Origin: Bettongia penicillata ogilbyi
Taxonomy: Eukaryota > Chordata > Mammalia > Diprotodontia > Potoroidae
Reading direction: 5' to 3'
NCBI GenBank assembly: GCA_023548195.1
Contig: JAJHZJ010000221.1
Coordinates: 1,364,001-1,428,000, forward strand
Length of the DNA: 64,000 nucleotides
Below are positions 32,620 through 43,665 of the stretch, in pieces. Positions within the stretch are counted from its first letter, which is position 1; each line of letters starts with the position of its first letter. The translations under genes and the position numbers were made by a program. The notes under the pieces were generated by a model that was not told the DNA's origin, searched no databases, and was given only the letters and a program-made list of their open reading frames with translations.

Positions 32620-33699
32620 GTAAGTCATTGGATCCCAGAAGTGGATCTTGTTTCTCTAGGGCATCTGGCAGCCCAGGGAAGTTATCAGATGGGCTAATTG
32701 TGAGTGATTAGAAGGCTCTCTCCAGTTTTCTTTTGGATTTGCAGACATGTATAACAGGACAGTTTGTTGGTCTGTTTGGGGTGATATATGGTACATGTGT
32801 GGGAATCTGGTGGAAACATCATCAGATGTTTTGCAAAGTCATAGTTCATACAGAGAAAAGAAAGTATTTCAGAAGCAAGTGAATTATATATGGCAAAATG
32901 ATATGTAAATTATAGAAAGCTATGCAGATGTACAGAATTGTTATCATCATTATGACTTCAGAATGGAGCTATAACTGTTAGACAGGAGCAATTGTTTTAA
33001 AAAGTAAACTGGATTCTGCCAAAATGCAATTACCATACGATGTCACTTCCACTTAAAGAACATGTGCAATTAGCCTGTCAAAAAGGAGAGATACAGGTCT
33101 CCGATTTTAATTATAGGATCATTGGTTGCTGGGCAAAAGCCAGATATCAAAGCAGAGCACCCAAAGGGCTGAAAAAGCTGAATGGAAAAAAATGCTTTTA
33201 TTTTATTGAATGCTTTCCCTTGCACACAGGGCTCTTTCATTCCCATCTTTACAAAACTTGCTAGAAGCTTTTCTGTACTTCTAAACTTATGGAAGCTTTT
33301 CAAGCTATTATCAATTCTGCATTGTTGAAAGCATGAGGATACTAATTTGTATTAATGAAATGTTATCATTTTGCTTGACTGAAGTTTTACAAAGTTTTCT
33401 TTTGCAACTTCTAAGAGGCATTAAGATCCTACTCAAAAAACACACTATGATATTTACCTATTTAGCCTTTTTACTAGACCAGAATATAACCTTTAAATTA
33501 GCTGCTGTTTAAAAAAGGAATGTCCCAATTTTCAATAACTACACACCAAAGAGCAATAAATGAATTTTTGCTAAAATCTCTCTATGAAGAATTTCATCAC
33601 AGTTGTGAACACAAGCATAGCATTTGCCCTGGTTTTAGGCCTATAGATAATCAGTAATTAGCCTTGTATAAATTGGTGAAATCCAACAGATCACAACAC

Positions 33700-33745
33700 A
33701 AATACACACACATACACACACACACATATATATATGCACACGCAA
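33700..33745. repeat. (CA)/(TA) microsatellite
   Basis: An imperfect ACAC run passing into ATATAT. Confidence 0.85.
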
Positions 33746-33880
33746 AAAAACCCCAAGTTGCTCTAGTTATAAAATAAAATCTAAGTGAAAGTCATTAGCC
33801 ACACAAAGATTGGAACAAATAGACTTTGATAGTACTGGCTGTGGTGATCATTCTTAACTGTTTAAGTGGTTGGTTGGTTG

Positions 33881-34070
33881 ATCATAGGATGTTGGAGTTG
33901 GAGCTGGAAGGGTCCTTAAAAGATATCTGGTCCAACCTTTTCATTTTACAGCTGGGGAAATTACAGTCCAGAGTTGTTAAATGACAACTAAATTAATGTC
34001 TGAAGTTCTATTCAAACTCAGGTCTTAAAGCCAGGTCCAAGTCCATGGTTCTATCGATTATGACATACTT
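33881..34070 (-). repeat. MIR-family SINE, antisense
   Basis: 'ttggagctggaagggtcctt', 'tccaaccttttcattttaca' and 'ctcaggtcttaaagccagg'. Confidence 0.75.
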
Positions 34071-34307
34071 TCATGAGTTTGGAGCTGGTCAAAGAAAAGA
34101 TATACATGTTGAGCCAGGGACTTGATAATGGGATCATGAGACTTTCCGTGGTAGCTTACTATATTGAAAGGAAGAAAAGTCTGAAACTTTTTCCTGTTTT
34201 ATAGCTATCTAGTGGATTATGTGAAATATGATATGCTCAACTTACTTTTTGCTATAAATCTCAATCTTAGACGGTCTTAACAATGCTTGAGATCTTAGAG
34301 ATGTTAG

Positions 34308-34386
34308 AGAAAGAAGAGAAGAGAAGAGAGGAGAGCAGAGGAGAGGAGAGGAGAGGAGAGGAGAGGAGAGGAGAGGAGAGGAGAGA
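34308..34386. repeat. (GGAGA)n pentanucleotide repeat
   Basis: An imperfect GAAGA/GAGCA start, then about 10 clean GAGAG units (34336-34385). Confidence 0.96.
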
Positions 34387-34389
34387 CTT

Positions 34390-35430
34390 TTCTAGGCTTC
34401 TTAATAGAGTCCCATTGCCAATGCTCAATAAATTTATGTAGTACCCACAATAGCTGAAACTTGGACAGCAGATCAGTAAATAACTATTGTTTTTCTAAGC
34501 AGAGACTCTGCAAACTCTTAATAGTTACGTCACCAAAGTGTCCTTTATGTATATTGTATAATAATCCAAAATCACCAATATGTCTTGTTGACCATTTTCT
34601 CTTAGGGAAGTAGAGAAGCCCATTAAAAAATGGAGCATTCAGAGGGGTATTGTTTTATAAAACAGACTTGTTCGTGGGAAAGCCTGAATGAAGCAAAGTG
34701 ATGAGGAGCCCAAAGAGAAAGCAGAATACTGTAGAAAGCTCCCAAGAAGTCAGTCAAAAGAACTAAGATCACTAATGAAAGGAAGAGGATGCCAGTATTT
34801 AAAGGCCCAGTTACCATATTGGCGCTCTGATCCTCTCATAGAGCAACTGAAGTTGCCAGGGGTGCCTTCCTAAGAGCTGTGGGAACTGAGCTGAGAAAGA
34901 TAACTTGGCCTGAAGCCTGTTTCATTGCCTTTACTGACAGACATCTAATGGTAGGGGTAGCAACAAGAAGAGGGAAAATAAAAGACCTTACTGACAGTCA
35001 GGGAGACCATTTGGACTCTGTGTCAAGGATGTGTATAGTCAAATGGAGAATTCAATAAGTCACCAGGGGAAAAGAAAGAACCTTCTCATTAGATGTGCTT
35101 TCCACCAAGACAGTTGTGTGAAAAAAAAACCTACATGCATCTTGTCACTGGGACCCCACCACCCCAAGAAAGAGGGAAAGAACAAGCTGGGCATTGTGAA
35201 GTATTTTTTTATTTGATTTCTATCTCATAGGAAACTAAAGACAATGAGACAGGTGCCAGAAAAGAATGAAGTCAAATAAGTTATTATCCCCAAGTGAAGA
35301 GGCAAGCTCCACTTAATATTTATCATTCTTTTCTAATATTCAGGGTACTTTTAGTAAAAATTATTGAGGACAGAATATTTTCTTGATGGTTTTTTTTTGG
35401 TAGAAGGATTGTGGAATTTTAAAGTAAAGA
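34390..35430. other. Intronic, no recognised feature
   Basis: AT-rich unique-looking sequence. Frames at 34623-34817 and 35031-35216 show no family signature. Confidence 0.45.
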
Positions 35431-35435
35431 TGTAC

Positions 35436-35600
35436 CTTAAAATCACTATCTAATTTTCTCATTTTGCAGATGAGGAGCCCAAGGCTCATATGGGTGAAGA
35501 GATTTTGCAGTGATTACACACACACTTAGTGAAAGGGCTAGGATCTGAACCTAGGTGCTTAGACTCCAAATTCTGTGCCATAAATCCGTGTGCATTCTGT
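35436..35600 (-). repeat. MIR-family SINE, antisense
   Basis: 'cattttgcagatgaggagcc', 'tagtgaaagggctaggatct' and 'gaacctaggtgcttag'. Confidence 0.65.
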
Positions 35601-35799
35601 CTATGGAACTGAGGGTAGGGAGGTGTATATAATTTTATTTTGGGCAATGAGGGGCACAGTTGCTGAAAAAGCAAAGACTGTTTCAATACTATTTCTTCCA
35701 TTAGCCAAGGTCAAATTGCTTGCCCATTTGACAGAATCGTTTATGAAAGGAAAGTCATCTATACCGTCTACTAAATCTTCCATAGTCTAGGAGAAGAAG

Positions 35800-35935
35800 C
35801 AAGTTGCAATGAATAGCAGACTGACCTTGGAGGCAGAAGGACCTGGGTTCAAATCTTGCCTCAGGAATTAACTTGGTGTGTGGTAATGGGCAAGTCATGT
35901 AATTTCTTTCTGCCCCAGGCAATATTCTAAGACTG
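35800..35935 (+). repeat. MIR-family SINE
   Basis: 'cttggaggcagaaggacctg', 'ggttcaaatcttgcctcag' and 'aatgggcaagtcatgtaat'. Confidence 0.75.
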
Positions 35936-36479
35936 AATACTTTGTGGACCAATCACCAATCAGAATTTCTGGAGTGATTTCCTCACTAGAAAGTCCCGCC
36001 TATACCATGGATAAAAACAGGTCCAGAACAAAAAAGAAAGAAAAAAAAAAGAAACCTGTTTTCGGCATTATGAAATATGGTAGCAACAGATAAAGAAACT
36101 AAGGACCAGGCTAAGGACTAAATAACTTTAGTGGGATCTGTTGTTAGAACTGGAGCTTCTAAGTCATTTGTGTGCCCCAAATCATTAATGCAAGGGCATT
36201 ATTACTACCATTGCTCCAGGAGGACTTTCCTTGTTTCAGAGCGATTGGAGTTTTGTAGACATGTTCCTAGGGACAAGGCAAATTAACTTGAGAAGATAAA
36301 TCTTTTTTCTCACTAATGATCATGTCTTTTGTGAATATAGACAATTCTCCAACTCTAAGGAAGTCTTTCATGGGATTAGTTGGAATTATGGAACGTGTTG
36401 TTTCTCCTTTGTTCTCAAATATGCCATGATGCCGTGGCTTGCAAGTGAATTGGATTTAAGTGAGTCTGGGCTGTGCATA

Positions 36480-36590
36480 GTCACTAGCCACAACTACCTC
36501 CTCTGAAGCCATCTGGGCCCAGTGGCAAGATATAGATCAGGAAGACTAGAGATGCCCCCCACATTGTAGTGTGTATGGAGTATGAGTAAC
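36480..36590 (+). repeat. Marsupial SINE-like fragment
   Basis: 'ctcctctgaagccatctggg', 'cccagtggcaagatatag' and 'atcaggaagactagagatg', part of the unit that includes 28440-28560 and 63290-63420. Confidence 0.55.
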
Positions 36591-36774
36591 CTTGGCTCAA
36601 GGACTGCTTGAATTACCAACCCTGCTCAGGTATTTCACCAGCATAGAATAAATGCTAAGAGCTTCAGCAAGTTTCCACAGAGACACTTTAAGAGAAGGGA
36701 CAATTAAAAGAAAAAGTCTTAAAGAACTGATGGATTCTTAGGAAGAATGAGTGTCTTGACAAAATTTTTGGAAC

Positions 36775-36895
36775 ATAGATCTAGAGTCTGAAGGGTCCTT
36801 AAAAGTCATCAAGTCCAACTCCCTCCCATCACAGATAAGGAAACTGAGGCATAGGGAGATTTAGTGACTTACCTGAAGTCAGGAGTGATAGTTTA
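36775..36895 (-). repeat. MIR-family SINE, antisense
   Basis: 'gagtctgaagggtccttaaa', 'ataaggaaactgaggcatag' and 'ggagatttagtgacttacc'. Confidence 0.75.
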
Positions 36896-36989
36896 TATTT
36901 GTCATTCTCATTAACAGAAGACTGGAACTGATAGTTTGCTTGAGCTTGGGAGTTCTGAGCTAGGGAAAAGGGAATGCATATATACTTTC

Positions 36990-37045
36990 CCTTGTACATA
37001 TATATGTATGTATGTATGTATGTATATACATGTATATATTTATTA
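36990..37045. repeat. (TATG)n/(TA)n microsatellite
   Basis: A TATG run with TATA flanks. The adjoining 'ttattatgtgccaggcactgtg' is an antisense L2 end. Confidence 0.85.
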
Positions 37046-37389
37046 TGTGCCAGGCACTGTGCTCAACACTTTTTAGAAATGTTATCTATAATGTTAAACA
37101 TGTTTTTACAAATATTATCTAAGCTGATTGGGTGTCTGCACTATGTCTGGGGCAATATGACAAACCCCCAGAACCAGAAGGCCACCGTAGAGGAGTGAAT
37201 CAGTCCAGACAGAAATGGTGTAGGTCAAAGTTCCCCTGTCAGTGAGGCAGGGCTCAGGTCTTTAAGTAGCCTCTTCAGTCTCCCAAGACAGTCTTTTTTT
37301 AAGTGACACTTGAACTGAATTTTGAAGGAAACAAGAGATTTTAAGAAGTGTAGGTGAAGAGAAAGTCATTCCAGGCATAATAGATAAGC

Positions 37390-37605
37390 AGTGAAAAGGC
37401 ATGGAATCACTTCCCATTAAAATTACCTTCCATTTATGCTGTATATATCTTGAATGTATACAGTTATTTGCATGTCATCTGCTTCATTTGAATATGAGCT
37501 CCTTGAGAGCTAGGACCATGTTTTTGCCTTTCTTTGTATCTTCTGCACTTAGCATAGTTCTAGAACATAATAAGGATTTAACAATTGCTTGTTTGCCAAC
37601 AGACA
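37390..37605 (+). mobile_element. L2 LINE 3' end
   Basis: 'atttgaatatgagctccttg', 'agagctaggaccatgttttt', 'tctttgtatcttctgcac' and 'ttagcatagttctagaac'. Confidence 0.82.
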
Positions 37606-37609
37606 AGTA

Positions 37610-38015
37610 GGTTCTAAAGAAAAAGGCAAAAAAGGGCCAAATTGTCTGAATTATAGAGTGTGAGAAAGGAAGTAATATGTAATAAGTTGGAAAAGTAGAT
37701 TGGAGGCAGTTGGGAAGTCAACAAGTCAAGTCAAGAAATACTCAAATATTTTAAGGCAAGAGTTTAAGAAATTATCTTCCCGGTTCTAAAATCATCCATC
37801 ACTCATAGGTAGCAAGTTGACTCCTTAAGTTAGTTCTGCAAACAGTGAACCTGGTTATCCCAGCATATAAGGTACTTCATGATTATAAGTCACATTCCTC
37901 AGGGAACTTCATTGACCCTGGCTAACTCTTACATACTTCAGGATCTGGAATTTCAGTAATGTAGGTATTCCCTCCATTGTCACAGCTGATAACCCCTTTA
38001 TAAATAACAGATGGC
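37610..38015. other. Intronic, no recognised feature
   Basis: No nameable repeat or gene. It leads into the inverted-repeat structure at 38020. Confidence 0.4.
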
Positions 38016-38019
38016 TTTC

Positions 38020-38122
38020 TACTGTTGTTTAGGCTAAGAAAACTTCTCACCTTGCAACCAATCTGGTGAGAAGTCTCCCCAAATTTATCTAGGCATGTTC
38101 TTGAACAACAAATACAACAGTA
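38020..38122. repeat. Nested inverted repeats (hairpin-like)
   Basis: Outer arms TACTGTTGT (38020-38028) and ACAACAGTA (38114-38122) enclose perfect inner arms ACTTCTCACC (38042-38051) and GGTGAGAAGT (38065-38074) with a 13-nt loop. Confidence 0.7.
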
Positions 38123-38355
38123 CATCAGTCAGTCAGTCAACAATCATTTAGGTAGCACTTACTCTGTGTCAGACACTGCTAAATGCTAGGTATACAAAGA
38201 AAGGCGAAAGACAAAGAGCACACAGTTCGCTGAGCAATACCATCTTAACATATTTTTAAAAAGCACCATGCTGTAGAGACCTGGAAGACCTAGCATGGTA
38301 CCTAGTATGGAGTGGGTAATTATTAAGTATTTATTGGTTAATGATTTGATTGACA
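38123..38355. mobile_element. L2 3' end fragments, antisense then sense
   Basis: 38123-38240 reads reversed L2 terminus ('gtcagacactgctaaatgct'). 38285-38355 reads 'tagcatggtacctagtatgg' and 'ttattaagtatttattgg' in sense. Confidence 0.6.
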
Positions 38356-38514
38356 GGGCCAGAGTATCATTAAGTAACCTTGGCTCACCACAGCATTAGA
38401 TGTCCAGGCTGAAATTAAAGGAAAAAAATTAGCTTGTCCTTATTTTCAGAGCTATCCACTAGGTATGGTGCTTGGACATAGAAAAACTGAAGATAGAGGA
38501 CTTGAGAGTGTAGT

Positions 38515-38705
38515 AAAGCAAGGCAGTAAAGGAAGGCGTCTAGGGCTTTGAGTCAAGGGAGCTGGATTCTAGTCATATATCTGCTGTTTCATAGCTGCTC
38601 GAGCTTGGGCAGATCATTTTATCTCTTTATGCCTCTGTTTCTCAGCTGCCAAATGAAAAAGTTAATTTAAATGATCTCCGAATTCGTTTTTAATATCTGA
38701 CATTC
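38515..38705 (+). repeat. MIR-family SINE
   Basis: 'ctttgagtcaagggagctgg', 'gagcttgggcagatcatttt', 'cctctgtttctcagctgcc' and 'aaatgatctccgaatt'. Confidence 0.72.
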
Positions 38706-38944
38706 CGTGTGAGAAATCCTGGTGCTCTCCAGCACAATAATCTGAGTTTACTGCTTTGGAACTCTCCATGGTGTAAGTGTGCATTCAACATAAGGGCCAC
38801 CTCTTCTATCAAGGGCCACTATCAGGGGTATAAATAAGCCTACTAGTAGAAAAGCAGTGAGGTTTCAGAACTACTAATCCATGAATGTGAGTCAGGGCTA
38901 AAGTAGGTCAGGGATGTACAGTCTAATTTCCTTCAGTCTTGTCT

Positions 38945-39235
38945 TACCCATAGTGGAAAGAGCACTAGGCAAAATATGAAAGGTTCTAGGTCTGGCCTCA
39001 ACTTTGCCACCTGTGTGATTTTGCGTATATCACTTAATATTTCTGAACTTCAGTATCTTCTCCTATAAAACAGTGAGGTTGGATTAGATGGCCTCTAAGG
39101 AAGGTCTCTTTTAGTTCAAAAACCTGTGATTTTATGATCTCTAGGTTTCCCTGTTTTTGCTTTTTAATCTATTAAATGAAAGGATTGGAATGAACAATCT
39201 TTAAGGTCTCTTCTAATTCTGACATCCTACCAGAC
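38945..39235 (+). repeat. MIR-family SINE plus a second partial copy
   Basis: 'tggaaagagcactaggcaaa', 'tgtgtgattttgcgtatatc' and 'ttggattagatggcctctaa'. A second tail 'ggaatgaacaatctttaagg' follows. Confidence 0.72.
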
Positions 39236-39529
39236 TAAGTAATGTTCGTCCCCTACAGGTCATTAGGGTATATGACTGTTAGCTAGCTTTTTCATAAGAC
39301 ACCTATGAACTTGCCAAGACCAGTCATTTATCTACTCCTGCCTCCCCAACTATAACACACACACACATCCATCCTCCATTCTCTCCCTACCATGGTTTTC
39401 ACTAACTTCATCCTCCAGAAAGAGCAAAATGCATAAAATGGAAATGAAAAGATGAAGGATACTGAAAAAATGCAAACACCCAACATCAGTATAAATTCTG
39501 AACAGGATACTGTCTAAAAATAGGAAGGT

Positions 39530-39700
39530 AGACAGTAACTGACATCTGAAGAACCTTGTAAGATTTACCAGGTACTTTCCCCCACAACAATCCAGTAAGG
39601 GAAGCATTACAATTTTTATTATTGTCATTTTACAGATGGGGAAACTTAAGCTCAGAAGGATAAGATGATTTGCCCATTGTGATATAGTACAGGTCCAAAG
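39530..39700 (-). repeat. MIR-family SINE, antisense
   Basis: 'ccccacaacaatccagtaag', 'attttacagatggggaaact' and 'gatgatttgcccattgtg'. Confidence 0.72.
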
Positions 39701-40087
39701 AATTTTTGGCCAAGGTCACTGGTTCTGGGTCTAGAATACTTTACATTCAATCTTCACCTCACTGTTGACTTCTTGAGGGTGAGTCTAATGCATTACTGGT
39801 TCTGTGGCAGTAAACATCATAACGTGTAAGTGCTTTTTTGAGGAAAAACATCTGACACTATCATGACCAGCTGATTATTTCTCTTCCTCCTCCTTCTGTC
39901 CCCTCCCCACCCCCATTTTTGACTGTCTTTTGACTTATGTCCCTCCCACATCAGAGGCCATTTTGGAGTTTACCATCTAAGTTTACAAAGCTAAATCCCT
40001 TCCATCTCTCACCTAAATCCTCACCCTATGACAACTAGGTCCCTGCTATTACTGAGTTATTTTATTACTTTTTTGCTTTATTCGTGA

Positions 40088-40295
40088 CTTGAGTAAGGAA
40101 AGCTTGGATTTAAATCCTGCCATGGATGCTTACTTGACTTTGTACAAGTTTCCTAGCCTCTCTGAGGCTCAGTTGTATCATGTATAAAATGAGGATAATG
40201 ATCCCTGAGATGCCTATTTAACAGGGTTCTTGGTGAAAGTGAAATGAGATAATGTTCATAAAATGCTTTGCAAACTTTAAAGTGCCCTAGGATTG
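40088..40295 (+). repeat. MIR/CORE-SINE
   Basis: 'ggatttaaatcctgccatgg', 'ctctgaggctcagttgtatc', 'tgtataaaatgaggataatg' and 'aaatgctttgcaaacttta'. Confidence 0.8.
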
Positions 40296-40414
40296 TCAGA
40301 TTTTATTCTTGCCACTGTCCCTGGTACAGCACAGATTCTCATTCCTTCTTCTTTCTACCCCCACCTTCTCATAATTTCTGAAGTTTAGGAATGAAACTAG
40401 GATTATTTCTGTTG

Positions 40415-40660
40415 TTGTGGGGTTTTTTTCAGTCACATGCAACTCTTTGTGACCCTTTGGGGTTTTCATGGCAAAGGTACCAGAGTGGTTTGCCATTTCC
40501 TTCTCCAGTTCATTTGACAAATAAGGAAACTGAGACAAACAGGGTAAAGTGACTTGCCAAGGGTCACACAGCTAGTAAGTGATGCCAGATTTGAACTCAG
40601 GAAGAAGAGTCTTCTTAACTCCAAGCTGGGCAATCTATTTGATGTACCACCTAGGATAGT
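40415..40660 (-). repeat. MAR1-like SINE, antisense
   Basis: 'cagtcacatgcaactctttg', 'tttcatggcaaaggtacc', 'gagtggtttgccatttcctt', 'gtgacttgccaagggtcaca' and a 'tctatttgatgtaccaccta' head. A nearly complete copy. Confidence 0.88.
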
Positions 40661-40664
40661 ATGT

Positions 40665-41670
40665 GTAAATTAAAGTTCCCTATGTGTATCATGAAATGAA
40701 GGAGTTTGCAGATGCTTAATGTGTGTCAAATGGAGTGAGAATCAGAAGCTGAAAATGCTCTTCTCCCAGGGATACATTCCAGGGGACTGTAATATTTGGC
40801 ATTTATCAAACACTGGGGTAGGCTCATTTATTTTAGTCAATATGACAGCTTGGGGAACTCAGTATTAATTTTTGGCAGAAGAGGAGAGAGACAAGGGACA
40901 TGTAAGGATATATGCATGTATAAATATTGGGCTCACATTCAATCAACTTAGGAATCCTCTGTCAAGCTACAAGCTTTGCCCCAGGTTCATTGTTGAAGGT
41001 TAAGTCTCCATTCCCATAGACATTACAATTCTAGGTAGGATATATCCATTTTAAGACTTAAAATATTAGTGGGGAGGGAAGGCTTAGGTAAAGTAAGCTG
41101 GGCTCCAGCTTAAGTAAGTGGTTTACTTAAGTCCTGAATTTAGGTTTTAGTACAAAAAAAGAAAAAAATAAACCTAAAGGTTACACCTTTATTTTGTTTC
41201 CAGGTTCATAGTAGACATTTGAAAATTAATTTAGGAATAGAGAGAAAGCTAAAGAGTTTTGAATTTAGGACAAAGCCTAACCCTAAACTTCAGAGGTTCA
41301 GAAGAAGTCTCTTCTTGCCAACCTGCTTAGACCTGGCCAGAAGTCTGTTACTTCACAGTGGAGAGTAGAGAGTAATTTAATAGTGCCAGGCCAAGAGTAG
41401 TGGCTGTTGGAGTCTAATCTGGGTACCTATATGGATGTAGCTATCTTTCTCCAACTACATAAAGACAGTCCTCATTTTGAGATGAGTTAAGTCTTGAGGG
41501 TAAAATTCTGACACATGAGATTTTTACCTTCCTCTATACAGACCTTAGTGGAAACCAGTGTATGTGTGGGCAAAGATGGAAAGGGAAGGATTGACCTTTA
41601 GTAGATCGTGTACAGAGAACAGGGTGGGAAGTTGAGGAGTGATGAAAAATGAACACTGCTTATAATCATT
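40665..41670. other. Intronic, no recognised repeat
   Basis: Two small inverted repeats occur: CTTAAGTAA with TTACTTAAG, and TTTAGGTTT with AAACCTAAA (about 41105-41180). Nothing coding. Confidence 0.4.
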
Positions 41671-42260
41671 CCTTCTTTGTTTACAAAATTGATTTTTTTA
41701 AGTAGAATAAAAAAGTTTCCACATAATGAAAAACTGGATGAGATTCAGTCTAGCTAAACAAAGAGTGCCAACGAATATAACTTCAGCCATACAGCTTAGC
41801 ATTGATTGCTATAGTAAAATAGTTTTAAGAGGTTTTAAATAAATTTATCAAGGGATATATAAACATGATCTCTCAAAATCAATATACAAGTGGTACCAGT
41901 GATTGATTGATTAAAACAAAGAGGGAATCAAAATATAGATGAGTTTATATTTTTCACATTCTCTTTCCCTTCCCCAGAAAGAGACAAAAGGATTTTTCAG
42001 CTTGAAACGGGTGCATTTCTCACCAAGTGAACAGGCTGATTCCACTTGCCACATTCCAAGCTGTTGGTTTCATGAAGCCAATTTTTGCAACACTAATGGA
42101 GAATCCATTTGCATAGGCTGATATCCTAGAAAGGGATATGCATTTAGCAGAGAAGATGTGGGAATCAATGAATATAAATAGGCGAGAGGAAAAACTGTGG
42201 CCTTTGGAAAAAGAACTGTAATTCTGCTGAATCCAGTGAAATTGACTAGATCCATAGATG
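41670..42260. promoter_or_regulatory. Repeat-poor intronic island with dyad and octamer motifs
   Basis: No repeat is visible for about 590 bp. It contains the near-perfect 18-bp dyad TTGGTTTCATGAAGCCAA (42064-42081) and an octamer ATTTGCAT (42107-42114), plus ATATGCATTT at about 42137. Enhancer activity is inference. Confidence 0.35.
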
Positions 42261-42261
42261 C

Positions 42262-42685
42262 ATATTAGGATCGGTTGACCTGAAGTTCTGGAATAGGAAG
42301 AAAGAAAAAAGCTGACTGATGAGCAAGAATTTTAGAAAAAATATATATTATGAAAGTTCTACTCTCTTCCTACTTCAAAATTAAGGATTTATTTAAATAA
42401 GGGACTCAAATAACACTAATTATAAATTTCTATATAACTTTAAATATAACTATAACACATTTATATGATGCTTTAATATTTGAAAAGTATTTTGAATAAT
42501 CTCTAACTTTTCAAATTATCTTCTTCCATATTACTCCAGTTTGTTCTCACAAAAAAAAGTGTGACAAATATTTTTATTTCATTGTTATTATTGCTACTAT
42601 GAGTACTACTGCTATTAAAGATCACTGGCAAAAGGTGAGAAGCAAGCAGATAATACAGGACTTTATATTCTGTTCCCCACAGTGA
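42262..42685. other. Intronic AT-rich sequence
   Basis: No recognised feature. Confidence 0.4.
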
Positions 42686-42689
42686 GTGT

Positions 42690-42935
42690 GTGGAGGGGGC
42701 AGTGATAAGAATTTATGTAGTACCTCCTGTGTGCCAGACAAAGTGATAAGTGCTTTAACAAATATCTCATTTGACCCTAACAACAACCCTGAGAGGTAGG
42801 TGCTATCGTTACCCCATTTTATTCCAAAGAAAACTGGCAGAAATTGTGTGGTTTTTCCAGGATCACAAGTTAATAAGTATCTGAGGCTGGCTTTGAACTC
42901 AGATCTTCCTGATTCCAGGCCCAGCACTAAGGTAG
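42690..42935 (-). repeat. MIR/CORE-SINE, antisense
   Basis: 'agtacctcctgtgtgccaga', 'ctaacaacaaccctgagagg', 'ggtaggtgctatcgttaccc' and 'cagatcttcctgattcca'. Confidence 0.85.
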
Positions 42936-43204
42936 CACCACAGAAACATCCTGACCCCAAACTATAGGTCAGTCCCCCGGGTCACTCTGTTGGTCCAGAC
43001 TCCTAAAGTTCATGAGCCCCTACCAATGTGTTTACCTTTCAGTAGTCAACCAGAAAATACAATTAGCTCAAATCAAAAGCATTTATTGAAATGGCATGAT
43101 GAGAAAAAAAGCAGTAACACTTTCCTCCTTTTTACTTAGGGTACACTCTCTTACAAATACACTTAGAATTAGCTTGTAGAGCAGACACCAAGGTCACTCA
43201 CAAG

Positions 43205-43415
43205 TCGGGGAGGTAGCATGGTGCAGTAGAAGGAGCACTAGTTCTGTTGTCAAAGGATAAGAGTCCAAATCTTGTCTGTAACACTTGGTATGTTTGTGAC
43301 CTTCGCCAAGTCATCTAGCATCCCTGAGTCTCAGTTTCCTCACCTATAAAATGAGGAGGTTGGATTATATAACATTTAAGGCCCTTTCCAGCTGTAGATA
43401 TATGATCCTAACGTT
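43205..43415 (+). repeat. MIR-family SINE
   Basis: 'gcatggtgcagtagaaggag', 'accttcgccaagtcatctag', 'gtctcagtttcctcacctat' and 'ggccctttccagctgtag'. Confidence 0.85.
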
Positions 43416-43617
43416 AAGGGTCACTAGAAAAAAAGGTATCGAATTTTCTAGTAGGAATAGGTAAGGCAGTCAGTCAAACACAAGGAGGTAAAACCAGGGT
43501 ACTTTTAAGTATTTTTCCAAATATAAATATTTTTGATGCCAGAAATAAATTTTTGATGCACTCTCTGTGACATGTAGACATTTATTTTATGATAAGTAGC
43601 ATTATGTGTTGCAAAGT

Positions 43618-43665
43618 ACACACACCTACACACACTCATGCATGCACACACATACACACACACAG
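43618..43665. repeat. (CA)n microsatellite, imperfect
   Basis: CACA with CATG interruptions. Confidence 0.88.

Noticed and set aside
32620..32711. Extension of the exon 2 reading frame past codon 61
   Set aside because: The GTAAGT donor falls inside the glycine codon, and the joined exon 3 restores the known protein. The extension is intron sequence.
41278..41290. CCTAACCCTAAA-like string
   Set aside because: Only about two telomere-like units. Too short to distinguish from chance, unlike the array at 19796.
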